DNA from: a virus
Strand: one strand, 5' to 3'
DNA: 53,380 bases
IMG/VR virus record: IMGVR_UViG_3300022074_000059
Location: 1-53,380 of that record
The position numbers and the translations under genes are program-made. The notes beneath the pieces were generated by a model, which was not told the origin of the DNA, did not search any database, and saw only the letters and a program-made list of their open reading frames with translations. Below, one piece after another: positions 10,295-17,944 of the stretch. Positions within the stretch are counted from its first letter, which is position 1. Each line of letters starts with the position of its first letter.

Positions 10295-10959
10295 TGGAAC
10301 CTATATCCACAGCTTTGGCTGGTATAGCACTCTTTAAAAGTGCCGTAGATGGCATTAAAGGTGCTATAAGCACAGCTAATGATGTAAGCGATATAGCTGG
10401 CTTTATAGATAACCTTTTTGAAGGTGAGAAACAGGTACAGCAGAAACGTAACCAAAAATCAGGAATAACCGTTGGTGATCAATTTGGTATTAAAAACGTA
10501 GCTTCTGAGATTATCGATGCCAAACTTGCTAAAGAACAAATGTATGAAATTTCTCAAATGGTTGATTTACGTTTTGGTAATGGGACGTGGAAATCTATTG
10601 TAGAAGAACGTGCTAGGCGTATACAGGCTGCTAAAGAAGCCGCCGCTGAAGCTAAACGTAAGAAAATACAAGAAGCCAGAGAGTTTGAAGAAAACCTAAA
10701 ACAATTTTTTATAATTGCCAGTGCCGTTGTAGCGGCGGCAGTGTTTTTTATTATAATGATGGTTATGATAGCAAGAGCAGAAACACAATTTGTAGAATGT
10801 CGTCTTGAAGAGTATGAAAAAGTAGATAAAGAATGGCATTGTTATTATTTAGGAGCTAACAAAACCCGCACTTCTATGGTCATTAGTGAGTTTTGTCCCA
10901 GAACTTATATGTGTGAGTATGACCCTAACTCAAAAAGTAAAATAACTAAATTTAGATAA
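10294..10959 (+). CDS. Membrane-anchored virion-associated protein
   Basis: The 221-residue protein overlaps the previous stop (TAATG). It has a charged helical region with RRIQAAKEAAAEAKRKK-type sequence at about 108-132, one strong transmembrane segment at about 137-161 (FFIIASAVVAAAVFFIIMM), and a Cys-containing C-terminal domain (Cys at about 170, 183, 202 and 208). This suggests insertion in the host inner membrane with a disulphide-capable domain outside. It is the last gene of the left operon and its end overlaps the convergent helicase gene by eight bases. Function unknown. Confidence 0.6.
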   Translation: MEPISTALAGIALFKSAVDGIKGAISTANDVSDIAGFIDNLFEGEKQVQQKRNQKSGITVGDQFGIKNVASEIIDAKLAKEQMYEISQMVDLRFGNGTWKSIVEERARRIQAAKEAAAEAKRKKIQEAREFEENLKQFFIIASAVVAAAVFFIIMMVMIARAETQFVECRLEEYEKVDKEWHCYYLGANKTRTSMVISEFCPRTYMCEYDPNSKSKITKFR

Positions 10960-12397
10960 TCCATTCTCTATACCCCTCAGCTAACACACGGCTACTAATA
11001 TCAATTTTATCCCGTAAAGCGCGGATAACTTTTTCATCTACAGTTTTTTCAGCTACAATATCTATATACGTTACTTTATTTGTTTGCCCAATGCGGTGAG
11101 CTCTATCTTCACTTTGTAACCTAACTTCAAGGTCATAACCATTACTATAATATATAACTGTTTTAGCTTCTGTAAGAGTCAGCCCATAACCTCCTGTGCG
11201 GGGTTGTCCTACAAAAAACCGTAAAGGGTTAGCGGGGTCTTGGAATCTTTCAACAATAAGCTGGCGTTCCTCTGCTGGAGTAGCACCATAGAATAATTCT
11301 ACACTGTCTTCACCATATTCTTTTGCAAGGGCTTTTTGTATAAGCTCAAGGTCATGCGTAAAGTTACCCCAAATAATAACCTTACCATCAGTTTCTTCAA
11401 GAGCAGACATTAGTTCATTGAGCTTATTTGTTGGGACTTCAACCATTCGTCCATCTTCTAATTTAGCAAAGCCAGAACAAACTTGTTGCAACCTAAGTAT
11501 TTGTGTAAGGACAGTAGGCGCAGAAATTAACCCGCCATCTTCACCTTCTACAATAGCAAGAGCCATACTTTTCATTTGTTCGTATAACTTTTTTTGCTCA
11601 GGTGTGAGCTCTACTGTTCTACGAGTGTAAACTTTATCAGGCAGGTCTAAACAATCTTCCTTACGAACACGATAACTAAATGGCTCGATAATACCATTTA
11701 ACTCATCAAGGTTTTGATAGCCTACAATCTGGTTAAAACTATGCGCTCCCATTGTACGGCGCATCATTTTAGCATACCTGTTTTGGAATGTCCAGAAACT
11801 GCCTTGCCCTAATACATAATGTTCTAAAAACTCACATTGGGTAAATAAATCTAAAGGTGATTTAGTAACAGGTGATCCTGTAAGTATCCTACGGTAAGGC
11901 GCATTTTTACCCAACTTAATCAAGTTTTTAGTACGTTGAGCAGTACGGCTTTTAATCGTAGTGCTTTCATCTACTGCAAGCATTGTTCTGTGGGTAAACA
12001 GGAATTTATCAGCTTCCTCTAAACCACGTTTCGTACTTAATGCTTCTACATTCATAAGGAATATTTGTAAGTCTTCCGTGACTTCTTTTAAGGTATCTAA
12101 CTCTTTTTTCTTTTTCTGAGTTTGCTCAGGTGACCACGAAACAATATTCATTTTTATATGGTCGGGCATATGTGTGGGCAACTCTTTGCGTTCCCAATTT
12201 CTATACACACCTTTAGGCGCAATAATCAAGGCACTATCTATTTCACCTTTATCATACAACATTGCTATTGTATCAATAAGGACTTTAGATTTGCCCGTAC
12301 CCATATCCATAAATAAAGCATAATAGGGTTTATCCCATGAACGCTTTAATGCCTCAAGCTGATGCTCGTAGGGCTTAAACTTAAATTTGTACCTCAT
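10952..12397 (-). CDS. SNF2-family superfamily 2 helicase/ATPase
   Basis: The 481-residue protein has the SF2/SNF2 motifs in order: Walker A MGTGKS (32-37), Walker B-type DEST (143-146), motif III LTGSPV (172-177), then a C-terminal RecA-like domain with GYGLTL and a motif VI-like QSEDRAHRIGQ. The last is a signature of SNF2 remodelers and their phage relatives. It likely uses ATP to translocate on duplex DNA in replication or repair. It is the only convincing minus-strand gene. AGAGGAAAG precedes its ATG (reverse complement of 12395-12397), and a promoter on its strand lies at 12426-12454. Confidence 0.92.
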   Translation of the reverse strand: MRYKFKFKPYEHQLEALKRSWDKPYYALFMDMGTGKSKVLIDTIAMLYDKGEIDSALIIAPKGVYRNWERKELPTHMPDHIKMNIVSWSPEQTQKKKKELDTLKEVTEDLQIFLMNVEALSTKRGLEEADKFLFTHRTMLAVDESTTIKSRTAQRTKNLIKLGKNAPYRRILTGSPVTKSPLDLFTQCEFLEHYVLGQGSFWTFQNRYAKMMRRTMGAHSFNQIVGYQNLDELNGIIEPFSYRVRKEDCLDLPDKVYTRRTVELTPEQKKLYEQMKSMALAIVEGEDGGLISAPTVLTQILRLQQVCSGFAKLEDGRMVEVPTNKLNELMSALEETDGKVIIWGNFTHDLELIQKALAKEYGEDSVELFYGATPAEERQLIVERFQDPANPLRFFVGQPRTGGYGLTLTEAKTVIYYSNGYDLEVRLQSEDRAHRIGQTNKVTYIDIVAEKTVDEKVIRALRDKIDISSRVLAEGYREWII

Positions 12398-12425
12398 TCT
12401 TTCCTCTTTCTACTGGAAGTGTATT

Positions 12426-12454
12426 ATTCTACAAAGCCCTACTTAATATGACAA
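12426..12454 (-). promoter_or_regulatory. Sigma70-like promoter for the SNF2 helicase
   Basis: On the minus strand the order is TTGTCA (plus-strand TGACAA, 12449-12454), 17 bases, TAGAAT (plus-strand ATTCTA, 12426-12431). Box sequences and spacing match the plus-strand promoters in this window. The helicase start codon lies about 29 bases downstream. Confidence 0.6.
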
Positions 12455-12472
12455 GTACAGTTTTATCGGCCT

Positions 12473-12631
12473 ACTTTGCTATATAGGGGTGAAAAACAAA
12501 TTGCGATGAATTAAAATTTCAACATTTTCCGATATCATCTTTCCACTATACAAACTTTGTCTGTCCGCGCGACCACTTTTGAAAAAACTTTTGTTTACAT
12601 ACAATACGTTTTAGCCCCTACTTAGCAAAGT
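12473..12631. repeat. Paired inverted repeat with central GC motif, copy A
   Basis: Left arm ACTTTGCTATATAGGGG starts at 12473. The right arm ends at 12631 as CCCCTACTTAGCAAAGT, its reverse complement except for two central bases. With flanking A and T runs the arms agree at about 19 of 23 positions. Between them, at 12553-12571, lies AACTTTGTCTGTCCGCGCG. The same three parts recur at 31046-31271. Function unknown; origin, operator or structured RNA are possibilities. Confidence 0.7.
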
Positions 12632-12670
12632 TGCGTATAGCGGATATATTTAATTATTTGCTGAGCAAAC

Positions 12671-12699
12671 TAGACAAGCATATTACAGGGATATATGTT
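12671..12699 (+). promoter_or_regulatory. Candidate promoter of the replication operon
   Basis: TAGACA (12671-12676), a 17-base spacer and TATGTT (12694-12699) lie about 45 bases before the first replication-operon gene. The boxes are imperfect sigma70 matches. Confidence 0.4.
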
Positions 12700-12744
12700 A
12701 TACCTTTAGAATAACTACAAACCATGTGCAGAAAGGCATGTTTT

Positions 12745-13074
12745 ATGACTGTATTTATAACACAAGAAATGCGAGGCCGTGACATTACTGATGCCACCAG
12801 CTTCGGTGATATAGAAATACTACTTCCAGCAGGTGAGCAAGCCAGCTATTCTACCCAGCCCACTATAAGGCGTATGGGTAGGAAGCTCAGTAAGTTCACA
12901 GATGATGATTACTTGTTATTAGCAGGAGACCCAGCGGCTATCGCACTTGCGGCGGCTATGGCATCCCGCGCAAATAGCGGTAAATTCAAAATGCTGAAGT
13001 GGGATAGGCAAGAGGGTAAATACTTCCCACTTGCCGCAGACCTTAATTACCGTCCAGGAGGTACAGATGGCTGA
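12745..13074 (+). CDS. Unknown protein, first gene of the replication operon
   Basis: I place the start at the ATG at 12745 because CAGAAAGG, the ribosome-site type used by many genes here, lies before it. An in-frame ATG at 12724 overlaps that site. The 109-residue product has no recognised domain and no membrane segment. A small Ala-rich helical patch (AAIALAAAMASRAN) lies near residues 62-75. It overlaps the next gene by eight bases, which implies expression with the SSB-like, primase and helicase genes. Confidence 0.6.
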   Translation: MTVFITQEMRGRDITDATSFGDIEILLPAGEQASYSTQPTIRRMGRKLSKFTDDDYLLLAGDPAAIALAAAMASRANSGKFKMLKWDRQEGKYFPLAADLNYRPGGTDG

Positions 13075-13618
13075 TTTTGAAAGTGCGGCTAAAAAGCTGA
13101 GCACAGTAAACGAAACTGGCTTGAGCCAAGTCAGTAAACTTGCACATATCCAACTCAGCTTGGAAGAGCGGGTGACACAGCTTGAAGGTGAGCTAAAGCA
13201 AGCAAAGACTGATCTTAGAGCAGTGGCAGAAGACCAATTACCAGCGGCAATGGCTGAGCATAATATTTCAAAACTGGAGTTGGAAGATGGTTCTAGTATT
13301 AGCGTGAGCAAATACTACAGTGCTTCTATACCTAAAGATAGGGCAGAGGAAGCATATGACTGGCTTGTAGATAATAACTTTGGTGACCTGATTAAAAACC
13401 AAGTGGCAACTAATTTTGTCCGTGGTCAGGAAACACAAGCTGAAGAATTTGCAAGTGAGTTAGCTGATCGTGGCATGGCTGTAAATACTAAAAAGTGGGT
13501 AGAGCCAATGACACTAAAAGCATTTGTAAAAGACCAAACTGAACAAGGGCAAAATATCCCACAAGAATTGTTTGGTTTGTATATCGGTGAAAAATCTAAA
13601 ATCATGAAGAGGAAATAG
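13067..13618 (+). CDS. Replication-operon protein with coiled-coil N-terminus
   Basis: The ATG at 13067 is chosen because CAGGAGG sits eight bases upstream; an upstream in-frame ATG (13031) lacks this. The 183-residue protein has a helical, coiled-coil-like stretch at about 20-60 (LEERVTQLEGELKQAKTDLRAV) and then a mixed globular region. It lies two bases before the SSB-like gene. Genes in this position in other phages often serve recombination or replication, but no motif here fixes the function. Confidence 0.6.
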   Translation: MADFESAAKKLSTVNETGLSQVSKLAHIQLSLEERVTQLEGELKQAKTDLRAVAEDQLPAAMAEHNISKLELEDGSSISVSKYYSASIPKDRAEEAYDWLVDNNFGDLIKNQVATNFVRGQETQAEEFASELADRGMAVNTKKWVEPMTLKAFVKDQTEQGQNIPQELFGLYIGEKSKIMKRK

Positions 13619-13620
13619 TC

Positions 13621-14439
13621 ATGGCTGAAGCAAAGAAAGAAGTTGTTGTTAAAGAAAACAACGCTCCAGTAGTTTATGCTGGTTTTGAAAAGTTTGGGAA
13701 TAAAGGTTTTAAGGAAGTTACGGCTGAAGACCTTTCTATTCCTTTTCTGCGTGTATTAGCACAATTGAGTCCACAGGTTAATAAACGTGACGGTGCTTAT
13801 GTAGAAGGTGCTGAAGCAGGAATGCTGTTTAATACAGTGCTTAATGAAGTTTACGATGGTGAGCAGGGTGTTGAAGTTATCCCGTGCCATTACAACCGCC
13901 GTTACGTTGAATGGAAACCACGCGAACAAGGTGGTGGGTATGTTAAATCATACGAAACTACTGACCCTATTGTAAATACAATCATCCGCAATGAAGTAGG
14001 CCAAGATGTATTGCCTAATGGCAATCTGCTCGCAAATACCGCGCAATTCTTTGTTTTGTTATTGCACCCAACAATGGGAGCGCAACGTGCTTTAATAACT
14101 ATGTCATCAACACAGCTTAAGAAAGCTCGTAAGTGGATGACCCAAGCACAATCGCTAACTGCTCAAGGTGATGATGGTGTATTCGTTCTACCATTGATGT
14201 CACAGGTCTACAAAGTAGGCACTGTGCAAGAACAAAACGATAAAGGCACATGGTTCGGGTTTGATGTAACTAGGGTTCGTAGCCTTGACCTTGAAAACAA
14301 GGAAGATGAGTACTTGTTTAATACTGCCTTGCAGTTTGAAGAATCCATCCAAGCGGGTGAGGTAGAAGTCAAAGAAGATAAATCCGCTAATACTGCTAAA
14401 GAAAAAGGTGATGCGCCAGACGACGATATCCCTTTCTAG
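13621..14439 (+). CDS. Putative single-stranded DNA-binding protein
   Basis: The 272-residue protein ends DAPDDDIPF, reproducing the acidic DDDIPF tail with which bacterial SSB recruits partner proteins. The rest does not show an obvious SSB OB-fold signature, but the beta-rich body (about 15-235), Lys-rich and acidic linker (about 240-262) and position beside primase and helicase genes fit a phage SSB. Two bases separate it from the upstream gene. It would coat single strands and recruit polymerase or helicase. The tail is seen directly; the fold is inferred. Confidence 0.65.
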   Translation: MAEAKKEVVVKENNAPVVYAGFEKFGNKGFKEVTAEDLSIPFLRVLAQLSPQVNKRDGAYVEGAEAGMLFNTVLNEVYDGEQGVEVIPCHYNRRYVEWKPREQGGGYVKSYETTDPIVNTIIRNEVGQDVLPNGNLLANTAQFFVLLLHPTMGAQRALITMSSTQLKKARKWMTQAQSLTAQGDDGVFVLPLMSQVYKVGTVQEQNDKGTWFGFDVTRVRSLDLENKEDEYLFNTALQFEESIQAGEVEVKEDKSANTAKEKGDAPDDDIPF

Positions 14440-14440
14440 T

Positions 14441-14521
14441 TCAACCGCAGGGGTTGATCGCCCTGTAGTTGCGGGGAGTAGGGTTTAATTGGCGACCAAG
14501 CCTTTCTTTACCTTACTCCCC
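14441..14521 (+). promoter_or_regulatory. Two hairpins between SSB-like and primase genes
   Basis: A small hairpin, TCAACC (14441-14446) with GGTTGA (14452-14457), is followed by a longer one, GGGGAGTAGGGT (14473-14484) with ACCTTACTCCCC (14510-14521). The latter pairs over 12 positions, including one G-U, around a 25-base loop. No T tract follows, so mRNA stabilisation, processing or regulation of primase translation is more likely than termination. The primase ribosome site GGAGG lies just downstream. Confidence 0.55.
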
Positions 14522-14545
14522 ACCCTATTTAGCAGGAGGTAGATT

Positions 14546-16069
14546 ATGTCTACAGCACAAAAATTTTATGATTTATTTAAGGGTAGCGATATAGCCCACG
14601 GTACTTATGTCGTTAACTCCAGCCGTTCTAGCGATGGCAAAAAGCAAGGTCAGGCTAAAGTTATACGCGAGCCAACCACCCTTGCTATGTGGGAAGAACA
14701 TCTAAAAGGAGGCACAGGGGTAGGTATTATTCCTATCCGCAGTGATAACCTTTGCCAGTGGGGTGCAATTGATATTGATGAATACGATGTCAGCCATAAA
14801 GAACTGGTTACTGTTTTAAGGGAAAACAAAATCCCCGCTGTAGTAGGTAGGACTAAATCAGGGGGAGCGCATGTTTGGATGTTTCTTACTGAGCCTGTAG
14901 AAGCAGAAGAAATGCAGAGGCGCATGACAGAATTAAGCGCGGCACTTGGCTATTCGGGCAGTGAGATTTTCCCCAAGCAAACAACTATTTTGATTGATCG
15001 TGGTGATACAGGCAACTTTTTAAATATGCCATATCATAATGGTGATAATTCTACACGGTATGGTTTTGATGATAATGCAGAGGCTTTGGGTACAGAAGCC
15101 TTTTTAGAATACGCTCAACAATTTGTTATAGCTCCTGCTAAATTCCGTAAACTGAATATGAGTTTTGGTACAAAAGAAGGTGTTTTAAAAGAAGGACCTC
15201 CATGCCTACAGCACTTATGCAGTAAAGGATTTGGCGAAGGTTCACGCAACAATGCCCTTTTCAATCTTGGTGTATATGCACGAATGTTTGATGAAGAAAA
15301 TTGGGAAGTGTTAGTCCAACGATACAACATGGATTACTTACACCCGCCCCTCAGCCATAATGAGGTAGGTGTGGTTATTCGCCAACTTAAAAAGAAAGAT
15401 TACTTTTACAAATGTGAAGACCAACCAATAAAACCTTTCTGCGATAAAGAAATATGTAAGGGCAGGAAGTACGGTGTTGGACCAACAGGTGTTGGCAATG
15501 ATATGTCAAGCCTTACTAAAATTGATGGTGATCCACCTATCTGGATTCTTGATGTAGATGGTGAACGGCTAGAGCTTTCTACTAATGGTTTGACTAGCCA
15601 AGCCCAATTCCAAAAGGAATGTGTAGCCCAGATAAATAAATTCCCTGTAGTTGTAAACCAAAGAGCATGGCAGACGCGGATACAAATGTTACTGGATAAT
15701 TTAACTATTGTGGAAGTGCCACCAGATGCCACTATCAAGGGAGAGTTTGAAGACCTACTCCATGCTTTTTGTTGTGAACGTGCCAAAGGTGAAGAGCGCG
15801 AAGATATACTGCAAGGTGTAGCTGTTTGGGTAGAAGGTAGGGTTTACTTCCAAGTAAAAGATATCAAAAAACACTTGTCCGTAAACGACTTTACACATTA
15901 CAGTTCTAATAAGATCACATTGCGGTTACAGAATGTACAAGCAGAAAAGATGTTCTGGCGTGTGAGAAATAAAGGTGTGCATGTTTGGTCATTACCTCAG
16001 GAGTTTTTCCAAGGGGATGATACTGATATACCGTTGCCAGAGTTACCAGTTGCTGAGGGAATTATTTAG
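14546..16069 (+). CDS. Archaeo-eukaryotic-type primase/primase-polymerase
   Basis: The 507-residue protein follows CAGGAGG. Its N-terminal third carries the AEP catalytic layout: acidic motif DIDEYD (76-81) on a strand, then SGGAHVW (105-111) containing the conserved His, and a later LNMPYH segment. The sequence is closest in style to the phage/TOTE-type AEP primases. A Cys-containing patch (CDKEICKGRKYG, about 301-312) may be a metal site or part of a C-terminal primase domain. It probably synthesises primers at the fork. It overlaps the helicase gene by one base (TAGTG). No DnaG/T7-type primase is visible. Confidence 0.82.
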   Translation: MSTAQKFYDLFKGSDIAHGTYVVNSSRSSDGKKQGQAKVIREPTTLAMWEEHLKGGTGVGIIPIRSDNLCQWGAIDIDEYDVSHKELVTVLRENKIPAVVGRTKSGGAHVWMFLTEPVEAEEMQRRMTELSAALGYSGSEIFPKQTTILIDRGDTGNFLNMPYHNGDNSTRYGFDDNAEALGTEAFLEYAQQFVIAPAKFRKLNMSFGTKEGVLKEGPPCLQHLCSKGFGEGSRNNALFNLGVYARMFDEENWEVLVQRYNMDYLHPPLSHNEVGVVIRQLKKKDYFYKCEDQPIKPFCDKEICKGRKYGVGPTGVGNDMSSLTKIDGDPPIWILDVDGERLELSTNGLTSQAQFQKECVAQINKFPVVVNQRAWQTRIQMLLDNLTIVEVPPDATIKGEFEDLLHAFCCERAKGEEREDILQGVAVWVEGRVYFQVKDIKKHLSVNDFTHYSSNKITLRLQNVQAEKMFWRVRNKGVHVWSLPQEFFQGDDTDIPLPELPVAEGII

Positions 16070-17586
16070 TGCAGATTGTACTCGGACCTCCAGGAACAGG
16101 TAAAACAACTAAGCTCTTAAACTTAGTTGAACAATACATGCAGTCAGGGGTTCCACCAGACCGCATCGGGTACTTTGCGTTTACCCGCAGGGCGGCGACC
16201 GAAGCCATAGACCGCGCTTGTGAAAAGTTCAACCTAAGTAAAAAAGAGTTACCGTATTTTCGTACTTTACATAGCCTCGGATTTTTAATGTCAGGGCTGA
16301 CCCATTCTCAAGTAATGACACCTGAAAAATACCAAGAGGTTGCTGATTGGTTAAAGATTGGCAAGTTCTACGGTGGGGGAACAGTTGACCAAGGACCATA
16401 TAAAGATTTCGGTTATGGTGATAAATTTCTTGAAATTATAAATGTATCCCGTATTCTGCGCCAACCATTACGCCAAGTTTACAATGAAAGCATTGTCCCC
16501 TTAAAAACAGATTGGGCAAGAGTAGAATACGTTAGCCGAGGATTACAGCATTGGAAAAAAGCATACGGCTTACAAGATTATGCTGGGATGTTAGAAACTT
16601 TTGTTGACCAAGAATTATGCCCACGATTAGAAGTAGTTTTTATTGATGAGGCACAAGATTTATCTCCCATCCAATGGGAGATGGTAAGGTTACTAGAGCA
16701 AAACAGCCAGATATGCTATGTAGCGGGAGATGATGATCAAGCCATTTTCCGTTATGCTGGCGCAGATGTAGACCATTTTGTAGGACTCCAAGGGGAAGTT
16801 ACCCTCTTGAACAAGTCCTACCGCATTCCCTCCTTGCACCATGCACTCAGCCACAAAGTTATAAAACGCATTGTAGGAAGGCGGGATAAATTCTTTGAAC
16901 CCAAAGAGGGTGAGGGTAGTGTCTTGTGGCATAGGCATTCTGAAGAAGTTGACCTTAGTACAGGTGATTGGTTACTACTGAGCCGTACTACTCGGGGAGC
17001 GCAACAAATAGAGGAAGAAGTACGCCGCCGAGGACATTTATATATTTATAATGGTTCAACCAGTATAGACAGTAAAGTATTAGAAGCAGTAAGGTTTTGG
17101 GAACATTTGCGCGAGGGCAATCGTTTAAATGCTGAACAAGTCAGGTTAGTCTACAAACATATGCTTTTGAATACACAAGTAGCCTACGGATTTAAAACTA
17201 TGCCGAATGGCGATGATTCTACTTTTTATAGTTTAGAAGAATTACAGCAAGATCACGGGTTATTGCACAGTCAACCTTGGGATATAGGGTTAGGCAAAAT
17301 AAATGAACGCGATCGCACTTATATAAAGGCTTGCTTGCGAAAAGGCGAAAGCCTTACGACAACCCCACGGTTACGAATATCCACTATTCATTCTGCTAAA
17401 GGAGCTCAGGCAACAAATGTAATGTTGTTAACTGATACTATGCGTAGACCATATAGTATGTGGCGTAAAATAGATAACCAAGCAGAAGATGAAGCACGAG
17501 TATTTTATGTAGGGTTGACCCGAGCTACAGATAATTTACATTTGATTCATCCTATGTTTAGTCAAGGGTACGGTTTACCTAGCTGA
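16069..17586 (+). CDS. UvrD/Rep-type superfamily 1A DNA helicase
   Basis: The gene starts at a GTG within the upstream stop (TAGTG). The 505-residue protein shows the full SF1A set: motif I GPPGTGKTT (6-14), motif Ia FAFTRRAA (38-45), motif II DEAQD (about 194-198), motif III GDDDQAIF (about 221-228), motif V TIHSAKGAQ (about 443-451) and motif VI YVGLTRA (about 483-489). It is shorter than cellular UvrD (about 720), as is common in phages. It should unwind DNA 3' to 5' at the replication fork or in repair. Confidence 0.92.
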   Translation: MQIVLGPPGTGKTTKLLNLVEQYMQSGVPPDRIGYFAFTRRAATEAIDRACEKFNLSKKELPYFRTLHSLGFLMSGLTHSQVMTPEKYQEVADWLKIGKFYGGGTVDQGPYKDFGYGDKFLEIINVSRILRQPLRQVYNESIVPLKTDWARVEYVSRGLQHWKKAYGLQDYAGMLETFVDQELCPRLEVVFIDEAQDLSPIQWEMVRLLEQNSQICYVAGDDDQAIFRYAGADVDHFVGLQGEVTLLNKSYRIPSLHHALSHKVIKRIVGRRDKFFEPKEGEGSVLWHRHSEEVDLSTGDWLLLSRTTRGAQQIEEEVRRRGHLYIYNGSTSIDSKVLEAVRFWEHLREGNRLNAEQVRLVYKHMLLNTQVAYGFKTMPNGDDSTFYSLEELQQDHGLLHSQPWDIGLGKINERDRTYIKACLRKGESLTTTPRLRISTIHSAKGAQATNVMLLTDTMRRPYSMWRKIDNQAEDEARVFYVGLTRATDNLHLIHPMFSQGYGLPS

Positions 17587-17597
17587 AAACAAAAGAG

Positions 17598-17626
17598 TTA
17601 TCATTTGTTATGGCTTGGGGCATTGT
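17598..17626 (+). promoter_or_regulatory. Promoter of the recurrent TTATCA type
   Basis: TTATCA (17598-17603), 17 bases, CATTGT (17621-17626). It is preceded by AAAACAAAAGAG, also found before other promoters here. A leader ending CAGAAAGGAG leads to the gene at 17660. The -10 box is weak. Confidence 0.5.
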
Positions 17627-17659
17627 TAGGTTGCTGGTAACAAACAGAAAGGAGCTACC

Positions 17660-17920
17660 ATGCAAGTGAAATACTTTAACAAAGCGTCTCTGTTAGATGC
17701 GAACAATGAAGCTATATTATCTGAGCGTAACCGTTCTATATATAATGAAAGCATTGTTGATATTGCAGATGACACCCTATTCCCCATCGTTTTTAGTATG
17801 CCACATAACGATGTGGAAATGCGGGTTGAACTTATGCTTGACCCCACAACAAAGGTTTGGTTAGATATGCCTTTTGAAGCATATGAAGCCTTACCTTCAG
17901 TAGATTACCCAACACAGTAA
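17660..17920 (+). CDS. Unknown small protein
   Basis: The 86-residue acidic protein has its own promoter and a strong AGAAAGGAG ribosome site. No domain is recognised. It looks like a compact alpha/beta fold without membrane segments. It lies 24 bases before the DUF932 gene, which has its own AGAAAGGAG site, so the two are probably transcribed together. Confidence 0.6.
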   Translation: MQVKYFNKASLLDANNEAILSERNRSIYNESIVDIADDTLFPIVFSMPHNDVEMRVELMLDPTTKVWLDMPFEAYEALPSVDYPTQ

Positions 17921-17944
17921 TACTCTAGAAAGGAGTAATGTATA

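Larger units (their letters stand above)
12398..12744. promoter_or_regulatory. Divergent control region A
   Basis: This is a 347-base gap between the minus-strand helicase and the replication operon. It holds a promoter for each direction, a pair of inverted ACTTTG-arm repeats and the motif ending CTGTCCGCGCG, all listed separately. The sequence is AT-rich outside that motif. Such a layout suits a lytic control region and possibly an origin; that is inference. Confidence 0.7.

Noticed and set aside
12473-12487. ACTTTGCTATATAGG as a sigma70 promoter by itself
   Set aside because: TATATA resembles a -10 box, but no suitably spaced -35 box exists in either copy, and the motif is part of an inverted pair.
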